A stretch of DNA of 17,416 bases from an uncultured Pseudomonadota bacterium (GTDB lineage Bacteria; Myxococcota_A; UBA796; UBA9615), in contig CALCXL010000861.1 of the NCBI GenBank assembly GCA_937907595.1, positions 1-17,416 on the forward strand. The letters run 5' to 3'. The translations under genes and the position numbers were made by a program. The notes beneath the pieces were generated by a model. That model was not told the origin of the DNA and ran no database searches. It was given only the letters and a program-made list of their open reading frames with translations. How positions within the stretch are numbered: the first letter of the stretch is position 1; each line of letters begins with the position of its first letter. Of the stretch, positions 1 through 9,292 are shown piece by piece.

Positions 1-1885
<1,885 letters not shown>

Positions 1886-1889
<4 letters not shown>

Positions 1890-2629
1890 CGGACCAGCTC
1901 CGTGTAGAGGCCCAGGGGGTCCAGGAACACCCAGACCGGCAGCAGCAGGAAGCCGACGGCCAGGACCGCGGCCACGCCGACCGCGGACGCCTGGATGGCG
2001 GGCATGAACTTGGGGTGGTTCAGGCCGAGGCTCTGGAACGCGCTCCAGAAGCCGTGGCGCAGGTGGGCGCCCAGGGCGGCCATGCAGACCACGTAGAAGA
2101 GGACGTACAGGGGGTTCTGGAACAGGGTGATGGTCAGCCCGGCCAGGTCCAGCATGTCCGGGTGGTTCTGCGCCAGCAGGGTCCCAGCCAGCGCCTTGCT
2201 GTCCGCGATGACCCACGGCTCACCGAAGCGGATGGAGTAGAGGTGCACGACCAGGAAGGCGAACAGGATCGCGCCGGTGCGGATCATGTTCATGCTGGCC
2301 TTGTTCTTCATCGACGGGCCGCCGGCGTCCGCGTCCACCGCGTAGCCGATGGGCCGGGCGTCCGCGCTCTGCCGGGTGACCATCACGCCCATGTAGGCGT
2401 GCACCAGGATGGAGCCGAAGAGCCCGATCTCCATCAGGTAGAAGAACTCCCCGAGCGAGTGGAGCATGGCGCCGTACTGGTTGAAGGCGGCGCCGCCGTC
2501 GGGGAAGAGAAGCTGGATGTTGCCGATGAGGTGCAACACCGCGAAGCCCATCAGCATGGTGCCCGTGACGCCCATGATGGTCTTGCGGGCGATCGAGTTG
2601 CTGAGCAGGGCCTGGAGTCCGTCGGACAT
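1886..2629 (-). CDS. sdhC: Succinate dehydrogenase cytochrome b subunit, b558 family
   Basis: Single-polypeptide membrane anchor (247 residues) of the type found in Bacillus, Bacteroides and epsilonproteobacterial complexes, where one protein replaces SdhC plus SdhD. Five hydrophobic segments are visible, at roughly residues 18-38, 62-85, 115-134, 172-192 and 208-232. Histidines in or beside the segments (His33 in VLHLIGN, His77 in LVHAYMG, His129 in VVHLYSIRF, His189 in GAHLRHGFW) are the expected axial ligands for two b hemes. It anchors SdhA/SdhB and passes electrons to quinone. The start ATG is supported by AGGAG six bases upstream. The gene is first in the operon and overlaps sdhA by four bases. 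Length and heme-ligand pattern fit the family with nothing missing. Confidence 0.93.
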
Positions 2630-2635
2630 CGGGTG

Positions 2636-2640
2636 CTCCT
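2636..2640 (-). promoter_or_regulatory. Ribosome binding site of sdhC
   Basis: On the minus strand AGGAG lies six bases before the sdhC ATG. It is a near-perfect Shine-Dalgarno match and fixes that start. Confidence 0.75.
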
Positions 2641-2684
2641 GAAGGATGAACAGGGAGCCCGAAGGAGGCCGCCCAGGGGCCGCG

Positions 2685-2690
2685 CTTATA
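2685..2690 (-). promoter_or_regulatory. Candidate -10 element of the sdh operon promoter
   Basis: On the minus strand this reads TATAAG, five of six matches to a sigma-70 -10 box, inside a locally AT-rich ATATAAG in an otherwise GC-rich 133-base gap. It would give a leader of about 50 bases before sdhC. No convincing -35 box is seen at 16-18 bases, so this is a weak call. Confidence 0.3.
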
Positions 2691-2762
2691 TCCCAAAGGT
2701 GCGGGCATGGACAGCCCCTGAAGGGCGTTCATCGGCGGCCGGAGTGACGGACGCGATCCCGA

Positions 2763-3458
2763 TCAGTCCCTGCCCAGCGGCGGCTCGTCGCCGGGACTCA
2801 GTCGCCGCTTGACCTGCCAGGCGAGCACCAGGCCCACGCAGACCGCGGTGCTGGCCACCATGTGCTCGGTCAGGAAGACGAGGATCGGCTGGGTCCAGTC
2901 GCGCACGGCGTCGCCGAAGTAGTACGCGGCGGCGATGTAGCCGAACTGGCCCACCAGCATCGCCGGCACGAACACCCGCATGGGCGTGCCCGCCGCGCCC
3001 GCGAGGGACCCCAGCGTGTACGAGGGGTAGACCACCAGCAGCACGGCCCCGAACCGCGCGAACTGCCGCTCCAGCCAGCGCAGGGCGGCGCCGAAGCGGG
3101 GGGCGCGGTGCTCAGCCCAGGCGATGGCCACGGGTCCGTAGAAGTAGCCGACGCCGTAGGTGGCCAGGATGCCCAGGGCGCGGCGCGGCAGGCTCACGGC
3201 CAGCACCGGCCCGAAGTCGGCCTGGGCGGCCAGCAAGACCAGGTGCCGCACGTCCGGCGAGAAGGCGACGAGGGCCAGCGGGTGCTCCACCAGCAGCCAG
3301 GGCGACAGGGCCGAGCCCACGGTCGCGATCGCCGTGATCGCCGCCATGAGCCCCACCGACAGGCGGCGCATCCGCGGGGAGCCGGAGCGGCCGGGGGGGA
3401 GGGCGTGGCTGGCTTCGGCGGTCACGCCCAGCTTGTAGCAGCCCGTGCAACGACGCAT
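2763..3458 (-). CDS. Multi-pass inner-membrane protein, possibly DedA/VTT-like
   Basis: A 231-residue integral membrane protein with hydrophobic stretches near residues 33-55, 65-80, 85-112, 134-155, 160-178 and 190-213. The middle resembles the DedA/VTT fold: an amphipathic LERQFARFGAVLLVV, then a Pro-containing segment leading to Gly-rich TLGSLAGAAG, then a final Gly/aromatic helix (VGQFGYIAAAYYFG). The conserved Arg/Gly signature of true DedA proteins is only partly present, so the assignment is tentative. DedA relatives act in lipid translocation, but no substrate can be named here. The first Met is preferred because GAGGGG lies just upstream; Met30 has no such signal. The N-terminus carries Cys-Thr-Gly-Cys. 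The gene is divergent from the lipoprotein at 3509 and lies 133 bases upstream of sdhC on the same strand, so weak co-transcription is possible. Confidence 0.7.
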   Translation of the reverse strand: MRRCTGCYKLGVTAEASHALPPGRSGSPRMRRLSVGLMAAITAIATVGSALSPWLLVEHPLALVAFSPDVRHLVLLAAQADFGPVLAVSLPRRALGILATYGVGYFYGPVAIAWAEHRAPRFGAALRWLERQFARFGAVLLVVYPSYTLGSLAGAAGTPMRVFVPAMLVGQFGYIAAAYYFGDAVRDWTQPILVFLTEHMVASTAVCVGLVLAWQVKRRLSPGDEPPLGRD

Positions 3459-3483
3459 CGCGACCCCTCGCTGCCGATTTCGG

Positions 3484-3535
3484 TTGCCGATCTTCGTTTG
3501 TCGATGTTATGTATAGATTTATGGAAACTTCTGTA
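3484..3535. promoter_or_regulatory. AT-rich divergent promoter region
   Basis: The gap between two divergent starts is strikingly AT-rich against its GC-rich surroundings. On the plus strand TTGCCG (3484-3489) is followed after 18 bases by TATGTA, and TATAGA is at 3512-3517. On the minus strand TATACA lies at 3510-3515. These are plausible -35/-10 material for both directions. The -10-like elements touch the first ATG of the rightward gene, so its message may have a very short leader or none. Confidence 0.35.
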
Positions 3536-4894
3536 CACCTTTTGGCCCTCGCCCTCCTCCTCTCCTCCTGCGCCACGCCGGAGGCCGACCCGACGATCGG
3601 GGAGGCGATCGGCCGCTGCATGTACACAAACGGCATGACGGGGGACCTGGAGTGCAAGGAGTACTACGGCAGCGCCTGGACCGACGACGCCATCGCCGAC
3701 AACTGCGCAGCACCGGTGCCGAGCACCGCGCCAGGCACCTTCGAGCCGGGCCTGTCCTGCGATCGCAGCGTGATCCGCGGGGAGTGCGTGGTCGACCCGG
3801 GCACGGTGGAGGCGGCGACGATCGTGTTCCTGGGCGACGACTCCGACAGCTGCAGCGACCTGAGCCTGGGCTGCAGCTTCGCGGGCGGCGAGTTCGTGCC
3901 CGCGGCGGCCTGCGGCGGCACCGACCCCTTCTTCATCCCCGACTTCGGCCCCTTCACCCAGCCCCGACAGGTCTGCGTGGACCCGCTGCCCAACGAGCCC
4001 CCCGGCCTGGGCCCCGACGGCCAGGTCTGCACCTGGGAGGCCATCTCCGCCTCCACCGAGCCCGGCCGCCACTACGCCGACTACGCCTCCTGCGAGCCCG
4101 TGCTCACCCAGCGCCCCTACTGGGCCAACGACGTCACCGCGGACACCCCCGACGACGACCCCCGCTACGACGACACGGCCTGGCAGGAGGAGATGGAGTG
4201 GGTGACGTCGGAGGTGCAGGCCTCCGCTTGCATCTGCTGCCACACCGTGGAGAACGCCCCGAACGGCGAGCCCTCGGGCTGGTACCTGGAGGCCGATGGG
4301 CTGTGGATCGACACCCTGGACGACGACGCGCTGGCGATGATGGCGGGCTGGATCGACTCCACCGCCTTCGGCCGCTTCGAGCCCGAGCACAACAACGGGT
4401 TCGCGCGGGAGATCACGGGGATGCCGTCCAGCGAGCCGCTGCGCATGAAGACCTTCCTCGAGGGTGAGCTCGACCGCCGGGGCCTGGACGAGGCCGACTT
4501 CGCCGACGCGCGCCCCTTCGGCGGACCCCTGGCCGACCAGCTGGTCTTCGAGCCCGGCGAGTGCAGCGCCGAGGAGGGCGTCGACGCCCTGGGCCTGGTG
4601 ACCTGGGACGGTGGCCGCGCCCGCTACGTCTACGTGCTGGAGGCCTGGGCCGACAACCCGCTGGTGCCGCCGAACCTGGACCGCCCCGAGGGCACGCTGT
4701 GGCGCCTGGACGTGGACCGCTCGTCGGCAGGCCTGAACAGCGGGCTCCTGTACGGGGACACGCCGGACAACGCCCAGCAGGTGCTCCCCGTCACCGGAGG
4801 GGCCCCTGACCTGGTGCCGGGGCAGGACTACTACCTGTACGTGGCTGCGGACGTGGGCGAGCCCATCACGCGGTGCGTGTTCCGGGCGGAGTGA
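3509..4894 (+). CDS. Secreted lipoprotein with one CXXCH motif, unknown function
   Basis: A 461-residue exported protein. The N-terminus is a short signal peptide ending in a lipobox LSSC with the lipidated Cys at 21, so it is membrane-anchored. The first 150 residues are Cys-rich. Cys241-Ile-Cys-Cys244-His245 fits the CXXCH c-type heme attachment pattern and has an extra Cys between the heme cysteines. The region from about 236 to the end (aromatic- and Asp-rich, ending in YYLYVAADVGEPITRC) looks like one conserved globular domain. I recall similar proteins in myxobacteria but know no function for them. The start is uncertain. Met1 (3509) supplies the only Arg of the n-region, while Met5 (3521) sits better relative to the AT-rich promoter. 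Neither has a clear ribosome binding site. The gene is convergent with the next one, with 21 bases between stops. A monoheme cytochrome or a disulfide-rich binding protein are both possible. Confidence 0.85.
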   Translation: MYRFMETSVHLLALALLLSSCATPEADPTIGEAIGRCMYTNGMTGDLECKEYYGSAWTDDAIADNCAAPVPSTAPGTFEPGLSCDRSVIRGECVVDPGTVEAATIVFLGDDSDSCSDLSLGCSFAGGEFVPAAACGGTDPFFIPDFGPFTQPRQVCVDPLPNEPPGLGPDGQVCTWEAISASTEPGRHYADYASCEPVLTQRPYWANDVTADTPDDDPRYDDTAWQEEMEWVTSEVQASACICCHTVENAPNGEPSGWYLEADGLWIDTLDDDALAMMAGWIDSTAFGRFEPEHNNGFAREITGMPSSEPLRMKTFLEGELDRRGLDEADFADARPFGGPLADQLVFEPGECSAEEGVDALGLVTWDGGRARYVYVLEAWADNPLVPPNLDRPEGTLWRLDVDRSSAGLNSGLLYGDTPDNAQQVLPVTGGAPDLVPGQDYYLYVAADVGEPITRCVFRAE

Positions 4895-4915
4895 GCGGCG
4901 GGGAGCGGCCCGGGG

Positions 4916-7867
4916 CTACGGGGAAGGCGATCGCATGAGGTAGGCCCGGCCCTGGAGGGTCGCGGCGCCGGGGTGCCACTGGGACGGGAGCAGCAGGTCG
5001 TCGCGGCCGTCGCCGTCGAAGTCGGCGCCCCGGCAGAGGTACCGTCCCAGGCCCGCGCCGGGCTGATCGCCAACGAAGGTGACGTCGGCGTCCGCGGGGC
5101 CCAGCGTGCCCAGGGACGGCAGGCCCGCCCCCAGGAACAGGTGCGCGAAGCCGCCGTTGCTCCCCGACGCGTTCGTGCCGGGGGCCCCGATGAGCAGGTC
5201 GCCGTAGCCGTCGGCGTCCACGTCCCCGGCGCTCACCGCGGAGTAGCCCAGGAACTGGAAGTCCTCGTCGCCCTCGAAGAGGAGGTCCGCCTGCTCGGCG
5301 TCGAAGGTGCCTCCTGCGGCGACCGTCGAGCCCCACCACAGCGCCACCGCCCCCCGATCCTCGCCCCCGGAGTCGCGGTGCGGCCAGCCCACCACCACCT
5401 CCGACAGCCCGTCGCCGTCCACGTCGTCGATCAGCTGCACGAACCAGCCCAGGTGGCCCTCCAGCTCCTGGGCGGTGAAGGTGGCGAAGGCCGTGCTGGT
5501 GCTCAGGGTGCCGGGGGACTGCAGTTGGGCGCCGCGGAAGAGGTAGGCCCGCCCCGCGTCCAGGGCCGAGGCGTCGGCGTCGGGGGCGCCGATGAGGACC
5601 TCGTCCAGGAGGTCGCCGTCGATGTCGCCGCCGCTCGCCAGCCACCAGGAGCTGGACTCGTACTGCTCGGCGCCCTCGATCTGCACCGGGCTCTGGGAGT
5701 GGCTCATGGCGCCCGACGCCGGCAGCGTGGAGGAGTGGAAGATCGCCGTCCGCCCCTCGTCGAAGAGGGCGGCGTTGGCTTCGTAGGCGCCGAAGATCAG
5801 GTCGGCGCGCCCGTCGCCGTCCACGTCGCCCGTGGCCGCCAGCGACCAGCCCACGTAATCCCACCAATAGTCCCCCGCCACCGTGCGGCCCGCGTCCTGG
5901 GCCGCGAAGGCGCCGCCGGCGGCCAGGTCGGCGCCGTCGTAGACGTAGGCCTTGCCGGTGTACTGGGCGACGTCGCTGTTGAGCCAGGCCCCGGTCACGA
6001 GCTCCGCGCGGCCGTCCCCGTCGACGTCGCCGCCCGACAGGTTCCAGCCCAATTGCTCGAAGGCCCCGCCCCCGGCGATGGAGGCCAGGGCGGTGGAGGC
6101 AGGGTTGAGGCCAGGCACCAGGGCGGCGCCGGAGAAGAGGTAGACGGCGCCCGCGTTGGGCCCGTTGCTGTCCGCGAAGGGGGCGCCGACCGCCAGCTCC
6201 GGCACGCCGTCCAGGTCGAGGTCCGGCAGGGCGCAGGCCACGGCGCCCAGGTTGTCGAAGGCGGCGTCGCCCTGAATCCAGGCCCAGGCGGTGTCCGCGC
6301 TGGTGGCGTCCAGGCCGTCGCAGTTGCTGTCCGCGCCGTCGTTCGGATCTTCCCAGAGGCCGTTGCCGGGGAAGACGGCGGGGTCGGCGTCGTCGCAGTC
6401 CCCCTCGCAAGCGGCGATGCCGTCGGCGTCGACGTCCTGCTCCTCGGCAGGGAGGGCGCCGTCGCAGTCGTCGTCCCAGCGGTTGCAGAGCTCGGTCGCG
6501 CCGGGGTGCATGGCGGAGACCGCGTCGTTGCAGTCGCCCGCGCAGGCGGTGAAGGAGTCGCCGTCCAGGTCGAGCTCGATCGAGGGCACGTAGCCGTCGC
6601 AGTCGTCGTCCAGTCCGTTGCAGATCTCGGCGCTGCCCGCGTAGACGGAGGCGTCGTCGTCGTTGCAGTCGTCGATGCAGGCCAGGTAGCCGTCCCCGTC
6701 GGCGTCCAGCTCGTTGTCGGCCGGGGCCCCCGAGCAGTCGTCGTCCTGGCCGTTGCAGAGCTCCGGCGCCGCGGCGTGCACCGTGGGGTTGAGGGGCTGG
6801 CAGTCGGTGGTGTCGGGGTCGCCGTCGGCGTCGTCGTCGGGGTCGATGCAGTCGGGCTGGGCGTCGCCGTCGGTGTCCACCGCCCCGTCGACCAGCGAGC
6901 CGTCGCAGTCGGAGTCGACGCCGTCGCAGGCCTCGACCGCCCCGGGGTACACGGTCGCCTCGTTCGCTCCGCAGTCGCCGTCGCAGGCCCGCACGCCGTC
7001 CAGGTCCGGATCCAGTTCGACGTCGGGGATCAGGCCGTTGCAGTCGTTGTCCTCGCCGTCGCAGAGTTCGGGCAGATCGGGGTGCACGGTGGGGTCGGCG
7101 TCGTCGCAGTCGCCTTCGCAGGCGGGCAGGCCGTCGCCGTCGCCGTCGATCTCCCCGGGGGCGGGCGCGCCGGAGCAGTCGTCGTCCTCGCCGTTGCACA
7201 GCTCGACTGCCGCGGCGTGCACCAGGGGGTTGAGGGGGGCGCAGTCGGTGGCGTCGGGGTCGCCGTCGCCGTCGTCGTCGGGGTCCACGCAGTCGGGGCG
7301 GCCGTCGGCGTCGGTGTCCAGCGCCCCGTCGGTGATCGAGCCGTCGCAGTCGGAGTCGACGTCGTCGCAGGCCTCGTCAGCGCCCGGGTGAACGGCGGCG
7401 TCGTTGGGCGCGCAGTCTCCGGAGCAGGGCAAGAAGCCGTCGTCGTCCAGGTCCTGCTCGTCGGTGGGCAGGAGCCCGTCGCAGTCGTTGTCCGCGCGGT
7501 CGCAGATCTCGGGCAGGCCCGGGCGCCGCAGGGGGTCCGCGTCGTCGCAGTCGCCCTCACATCCGCCGACGCCGTCCCCGTCCCGGTCCTCGGGGGTGAT
7601 CAGCGAGTTGGTGTCGTTGCAGTCGGACCCGCCGAGCGCGTCCGTCGCGAAGCCGTCGCCGTCGAGGTCGACGCCGTCGATGCCGTCGCAGTCCTGGTCG
7701 ATGTCGTCACCGAACCAGTCGGGGGCGCCCGGATAGGCGTCGGGGTCCTCGGGCTCGCAGTCGACGGCATCGGGGGCCCCGTCGCCGTCGTAGTCCACCG
7801 GCCGGTCGTCGCAGGCGGCGAGCCCCAGCAGGAGGGCCAGGATCGCGAACCCGCGCAGCGGGGCCAC
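4916..7867 (-). CDS. Lipoprotein with MopE-type Asp/Cys repeats and a seven-bladed FG-GAP propeller
   Basis: A 983-residue surface protein. The signal peptide ends in LGLAAC (Cys19), followed by Asp-Asp. Residues about 25-525 hold ten copies of a motif around D-x-D-C-D-G, alternating with GDCDDADP-type loops. This is the pattern of the putative metal-binding repeats named after MopE. Residues about 527-983 hold seven FG-GAP-like repeats, each pairing a DxDxDG calcium loop (for example DVDGDGRAEL, DFDGDGRDDL) with a GAP...GxxYLF strand, as in integrin-alpha-type propellers. Seven loops and seven strands imply a complete propeller. A role in calcium-dependent adhesion or metal binding at the cell surface is inferred from the families. 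The start is GTG, with only GAGG some distance upstream; no other in-frame start fits the signal peptide. The two neighbours upstream on the same strand are also lipoproteins. Confidence 0.92.
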   Translation of the reverse strand: MAPLRGFAILALLLGLAACDDRPVDYDGDGAPDAVDCEPEDPDAYPGAPDWFGDDIDQDCDGIDGVDLDGDGFATDALGGSDCNDTNSLITPEDRDGDGVGGCEGDCDDADPLRRPGLPEICDRADNDCDGLLPTDEQDLDDDGFLPCSGDCAPNDAAVHPGADEACDDVDSDCDGSITDGALDTDADGRPDCVDPDDDGDGDPDATDCAPLNPLVHAAAVELCNGEDDDCSGAPAPGEIDGDGDGLPACEGDCDDADPTVHPDLPELCDGEDNDCNGLIPDVELDPDLDGVRACDGDCGANEATVYPGAVEACDGVDSDCDGSLVDGAVDTDGDAQPDCIDPDDDADGDPDTTDCQPLNPTVHAAAPELCNGQDDDCSGAPADNELDADGDGYLACIDDCNDDDASVYAGSAEICNGLDDDCDGYVPSIELDLDGDSFTACAGDCNDAVSAMHPGATELCNRWDDDCDGALPAEEQDVDADGIAACEGDCDDADPAVFPGNGLWEDPNDGADSNCDGLDATSADTAWAWIQGDAAFDNLGAVACALPDLDLDGVPELAVGAPFADSNGPNAGAVYLFSGAALVPGLNPASTALASIAGGGAFEQLGWNLSGGDVDGDGRAELVTGAWLNSDVAQYTGKAYVYDGADLAAGGAFAAQDAGRTVAGDYWWDYVGWSLAATGDVDGDGRADLIFGAYEANAALFDEGRTAIFHSSTLPASGAMSHSQSPVQIEGAEQYESSSWWLASGGDIDGDLLDEVLIGAPDADASALDAGRAYLFRGAQLQSPGTLSTSTAFATFTAQELEGHLGWFVQLIDDVDGDGLSEVVVGWPHRDSGGEDRGAVALWWGSTVAAGGTFDAEQADLLFEGDEDFQFLGYSAVSAGDVDADGYGDLLIGAPGTNASGSNGGFAHLFLGAGLPSLGTLGPADADVTFVGDQPGAGLGRYLCRGADFDGDGRDDLLLPSQWHPGAATLQGRAYLMRSPSP
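6680..7561 (-). repeat. Two tandem 441-bp (147-residue) copies inside the MopE-repeat gene
   Basis: Residues 103-249 and 250-396 of the encoded protein are near-copies in the same order: CEGDCDDADP, then ELCDG-type, then DSDCDGS...DTD, then DPDDD.DGDPD.TDC.PLNP, then ELCNG.DDDCSGAP. Shared blocks such as the Cys codon starting CEGDCDDADP (7561 and 7120) are exactly 441 bases apart. The third unit, starting at 6679, diverges. This is a segmental duplication on top of the basic repeat of about 40 residues. Confidence 0.8.
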
Positions 7868-7965
7868 CCCGACGCGTCGCCTCAGGACCCGCCGGGAACC
7901 CGCGGTCTCAGGCGAGGATCCGCGGCGATGAACCCCGATCGGGCCGCCGCTGGGGCCGCCTCCCC

Positions 7966-8727
7966 TCAGCGGGCCGAGTCGTCGTCGTCGGACGAGTCGT
8001 CGTCGTCGAGCAGGTCGTCGTCGTCCGAGGAGGAGTCGTCGTCGTCCACCGCGTCGTCGTCGTCCGTGGAGTCGTCGTCGTCCACCGCGTCGTCGTCGTC
8101 TGCGGAGTCGTCGTCATCGTCCCCGATGTCGTCGGGGCAGGTCAATTCGATGTCGTAGGCCGACTCGGCGTCGTCCCAGCCGTCCACGACGATGAAGAAG
8201 CTCTCGCCGGCGGTCGCGGTCCAGGCCAGGTCCTCGTCCTCACCGGGCGGGTTGATGGACTGGTCGACGCAGTTGCCGCCTTCGCAGGGGGCGGGGCCGC
8301 TCAGCACCATCAGGTCCAGGTCCTCGGTCATGCCGGTGAGGGTCAGCTCGTACTCGCCGTCGACGGGCGCGGTGAAGCTGTACGTGTACTCGGGGCCGGT
8401 CCAGCGCTCGCCGTCCAGGCAGGCGTAGAAGTTGACCAGGTCGGTCGAGCCGGCACCGTTGTTCGTGTAGCTGTGGTTCATCTTGCCGCCGCAGGACAGC
8501 TGGGTCACCGCCTCGCACTCGCCGTCCGCCGCCGCGTCGTCGTCATCGGCCGCGTCGTCGTCGTCGGCCGCGTCGTCGTCGTCGGCCGCGTCGTCGTCGT
8601 CCGTGGCCGGGGTGTCGTCGTCGTCGGGCGGCGTGGTGTCGTCGTCGTCCGTCTCCTCCGCGGGCGGGCAGCCCACCAGGAGGGAGGTCGACAGGAGGGC
8701 GAGGAGCAGGAAGAGCAGGCGGTTCAT
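7966..8727 (-). CDS. Lipoprotein with PPC-like domain between poly-Asp repeat arms
   Basis: A 253-residue exported protein. The signal peptide MNRLLFLLLALL ends in LVGC (Cys20). An N-terminal linker of DDDD blocks separated by AA or TP follows. The globular middle (about 70-195) has strands such as YTYSFTAPVDGEYELTLTG and SFFIVVDGWDDAESAYDIELTC, and matches the bacterial pre-peptidase C-terminal (PPC) beta-sandwich. A C-terminal tail of seven DDDD blocks spaced by two residues ends the protein. PPC domains usually accompany secreted peptidases, but no catalytic domain is present here. The Asp tracts are probably calcium-binding or charged spacers (inference). The ATG at 8727 was chosen over an in-frame GTG six bases further upstream (8733), because it gives a standard signal peptide. 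No strong ribosome binding site favours either. It lies between two other lipoprotein genes on the same strand. Confidence 0.88.
   Translation of the reverse strand: MNRLLFLLLALLSTSLLVGCPPAEETDDDDTTPPDDDDTPATDDDDAADDDDAADDDDAADDDDAAADGECEAVTQLSCGGKMNHSYTNNGAGSTDLVNFYACLDGERWTGPEYTYSFTAPVDGEYELTLTGMTEDLDLMVLSGPAPCEGGNCVDQSINPPGEDEDLAWTATAGESFFIVVDGWDDAESAYDIELTCPDDIGDDDDDSADDDDAVDDDDSTDDDDAVDDDDSSSDDDDLLDDDDSSDDDDSAR
7970..8123 (-). repeat. Poly-Asp tandem repeat, C-terminal tail of the PPC lipoprotein
   Basis: An 18-base unit encoding Asp4 plus two small residues (SA, AV, ST, AV, SS, LL, SS) repeats about seven times. GAC codons dominate, so the DNA itself is a near-triplet repeat prone to slippage. 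Confidence 0.8.
8530..8653 (-). repeat. Poly-Asp tandem repeat, N-terminal linker of the PPC lipoprotein
   Basis: Six blocks of four Asp codons separated by Ala-Ala, Thr-Pro or similar. The last four are nearly identical at the DNA level, with an 18-base period. Confidence 0.8.
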
Positions 8728-8842
8728 GAGCACAGAACAGCCGGCGCCACGGCGTCACGTCAAGGGCCGCGGGCCGATCCGTTGCGGCGGGAGCGGACAC
8801 CTGGTGGCGGTCGCAGGGGGCGATCGCCTCGCAGTCACCCGA

Positions 8843-9166
8843 TCAGGGGTTGCAGGTGTACGTGCCCTGCGCGCTGAAGCTCGAGCCGTCGCAGGTGAAG
8901 CCCGCCGCCTCGTCGCTGCCCCCCTCGCAGTAGTGGCAGTTCCCGTTGAAGGTGCAGGCGTCGCCGTCCGCCGGCTCCGCCGCGGGGCAGTCCGTGCTGT
9001 TCGAGCAGCCGGGACCGGTGCAGAGCGCGCTGGTCTCGCTGGGGCTGTCGTCGTCGTCCCCGCTGTCGTCGTCGTCGTAGGCCGGCGGGCAGCCCGCGAT
9101 CGTCGCGAGCCCGGCGAAGGCCAGGACGAGAAAGCAGGTCGAGAGCAGGGCGCGAAGCAGGGTCAT
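8843..9166 (-). CDS. Small Cys-rich lipoprotein
   Basis: A 107-residue exported protein. The signal peptide MTLLRALLSTCFLVLAFAG ends in IAGC (Cys26). PPA and two DDDD blocks follow, then a Cys-rich region of about 60 residues with eight cysteines (CTGPGC, DC, ACTF, NCHYC, TCDG, YTC), probably disulfide-bonded. The function is unknown. The ATG is set by GGAGG eight bases upstream and by the signal peptide; the same frame runs open much further upstream, but that part is an artefact opposite the kinase gene. The GCPPA-plus-Asp N-terminus is shared with the PPC lipoprotein just downstream, which suggests a common anchor module. It is divergent from the kinase gene across 126 bases that must hold both promoters; I see no clear boxes there. 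Confidence 0.85.
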   Translation of the reverse strand: MTLLRALLSTCFLVLAFAGLATIAGCPPAYDDDDSGDDDDSPSETSALCTGPGCSNSTDCPAAEPADGDACTFNGNCHYCEGGSDEAAGFTCDGSSFSAQGTYTCNP

Positions 9167-9292
9167 GGTGAGGTCCTCCGGGGGCCGAGAATACCGGCCT
9201 GCGGTCCGAATCGCACGACCCCCGTCTCCCCAGCGCCGGCGACGCCGACCCGGCCAGGGGCAGGGCGGCGCCATCCGCGATAGGCTCCATCC

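Noticed and set aside
4882..4913. CCGGGC...GCCCGG inverted repeat across the convergent stops, as a terminator
   Set aside because: Only six pairs with a 20-base loop and no T-run; expected by chance in DNA this GC-rich.
4973..8158. A 1061-codon plus-strand open frame rich in Val, Ala and Gly, and Ser-rich at its end
   Set aside because: It lies opposite the MopE/FG-GAP and PPC lipoprotein genes. Its poly-Ser and Val-Ala-Val patterns are the antisense of GAC-rich codons, and it has no domain or signal of its own.
7970..8653. Triplet-like GTC repeats considered as a CRISPR or satellite array
   Set aside because: No spacers of even length exist. The repeats are in-frame Asp codons of a lipoprotein gene.
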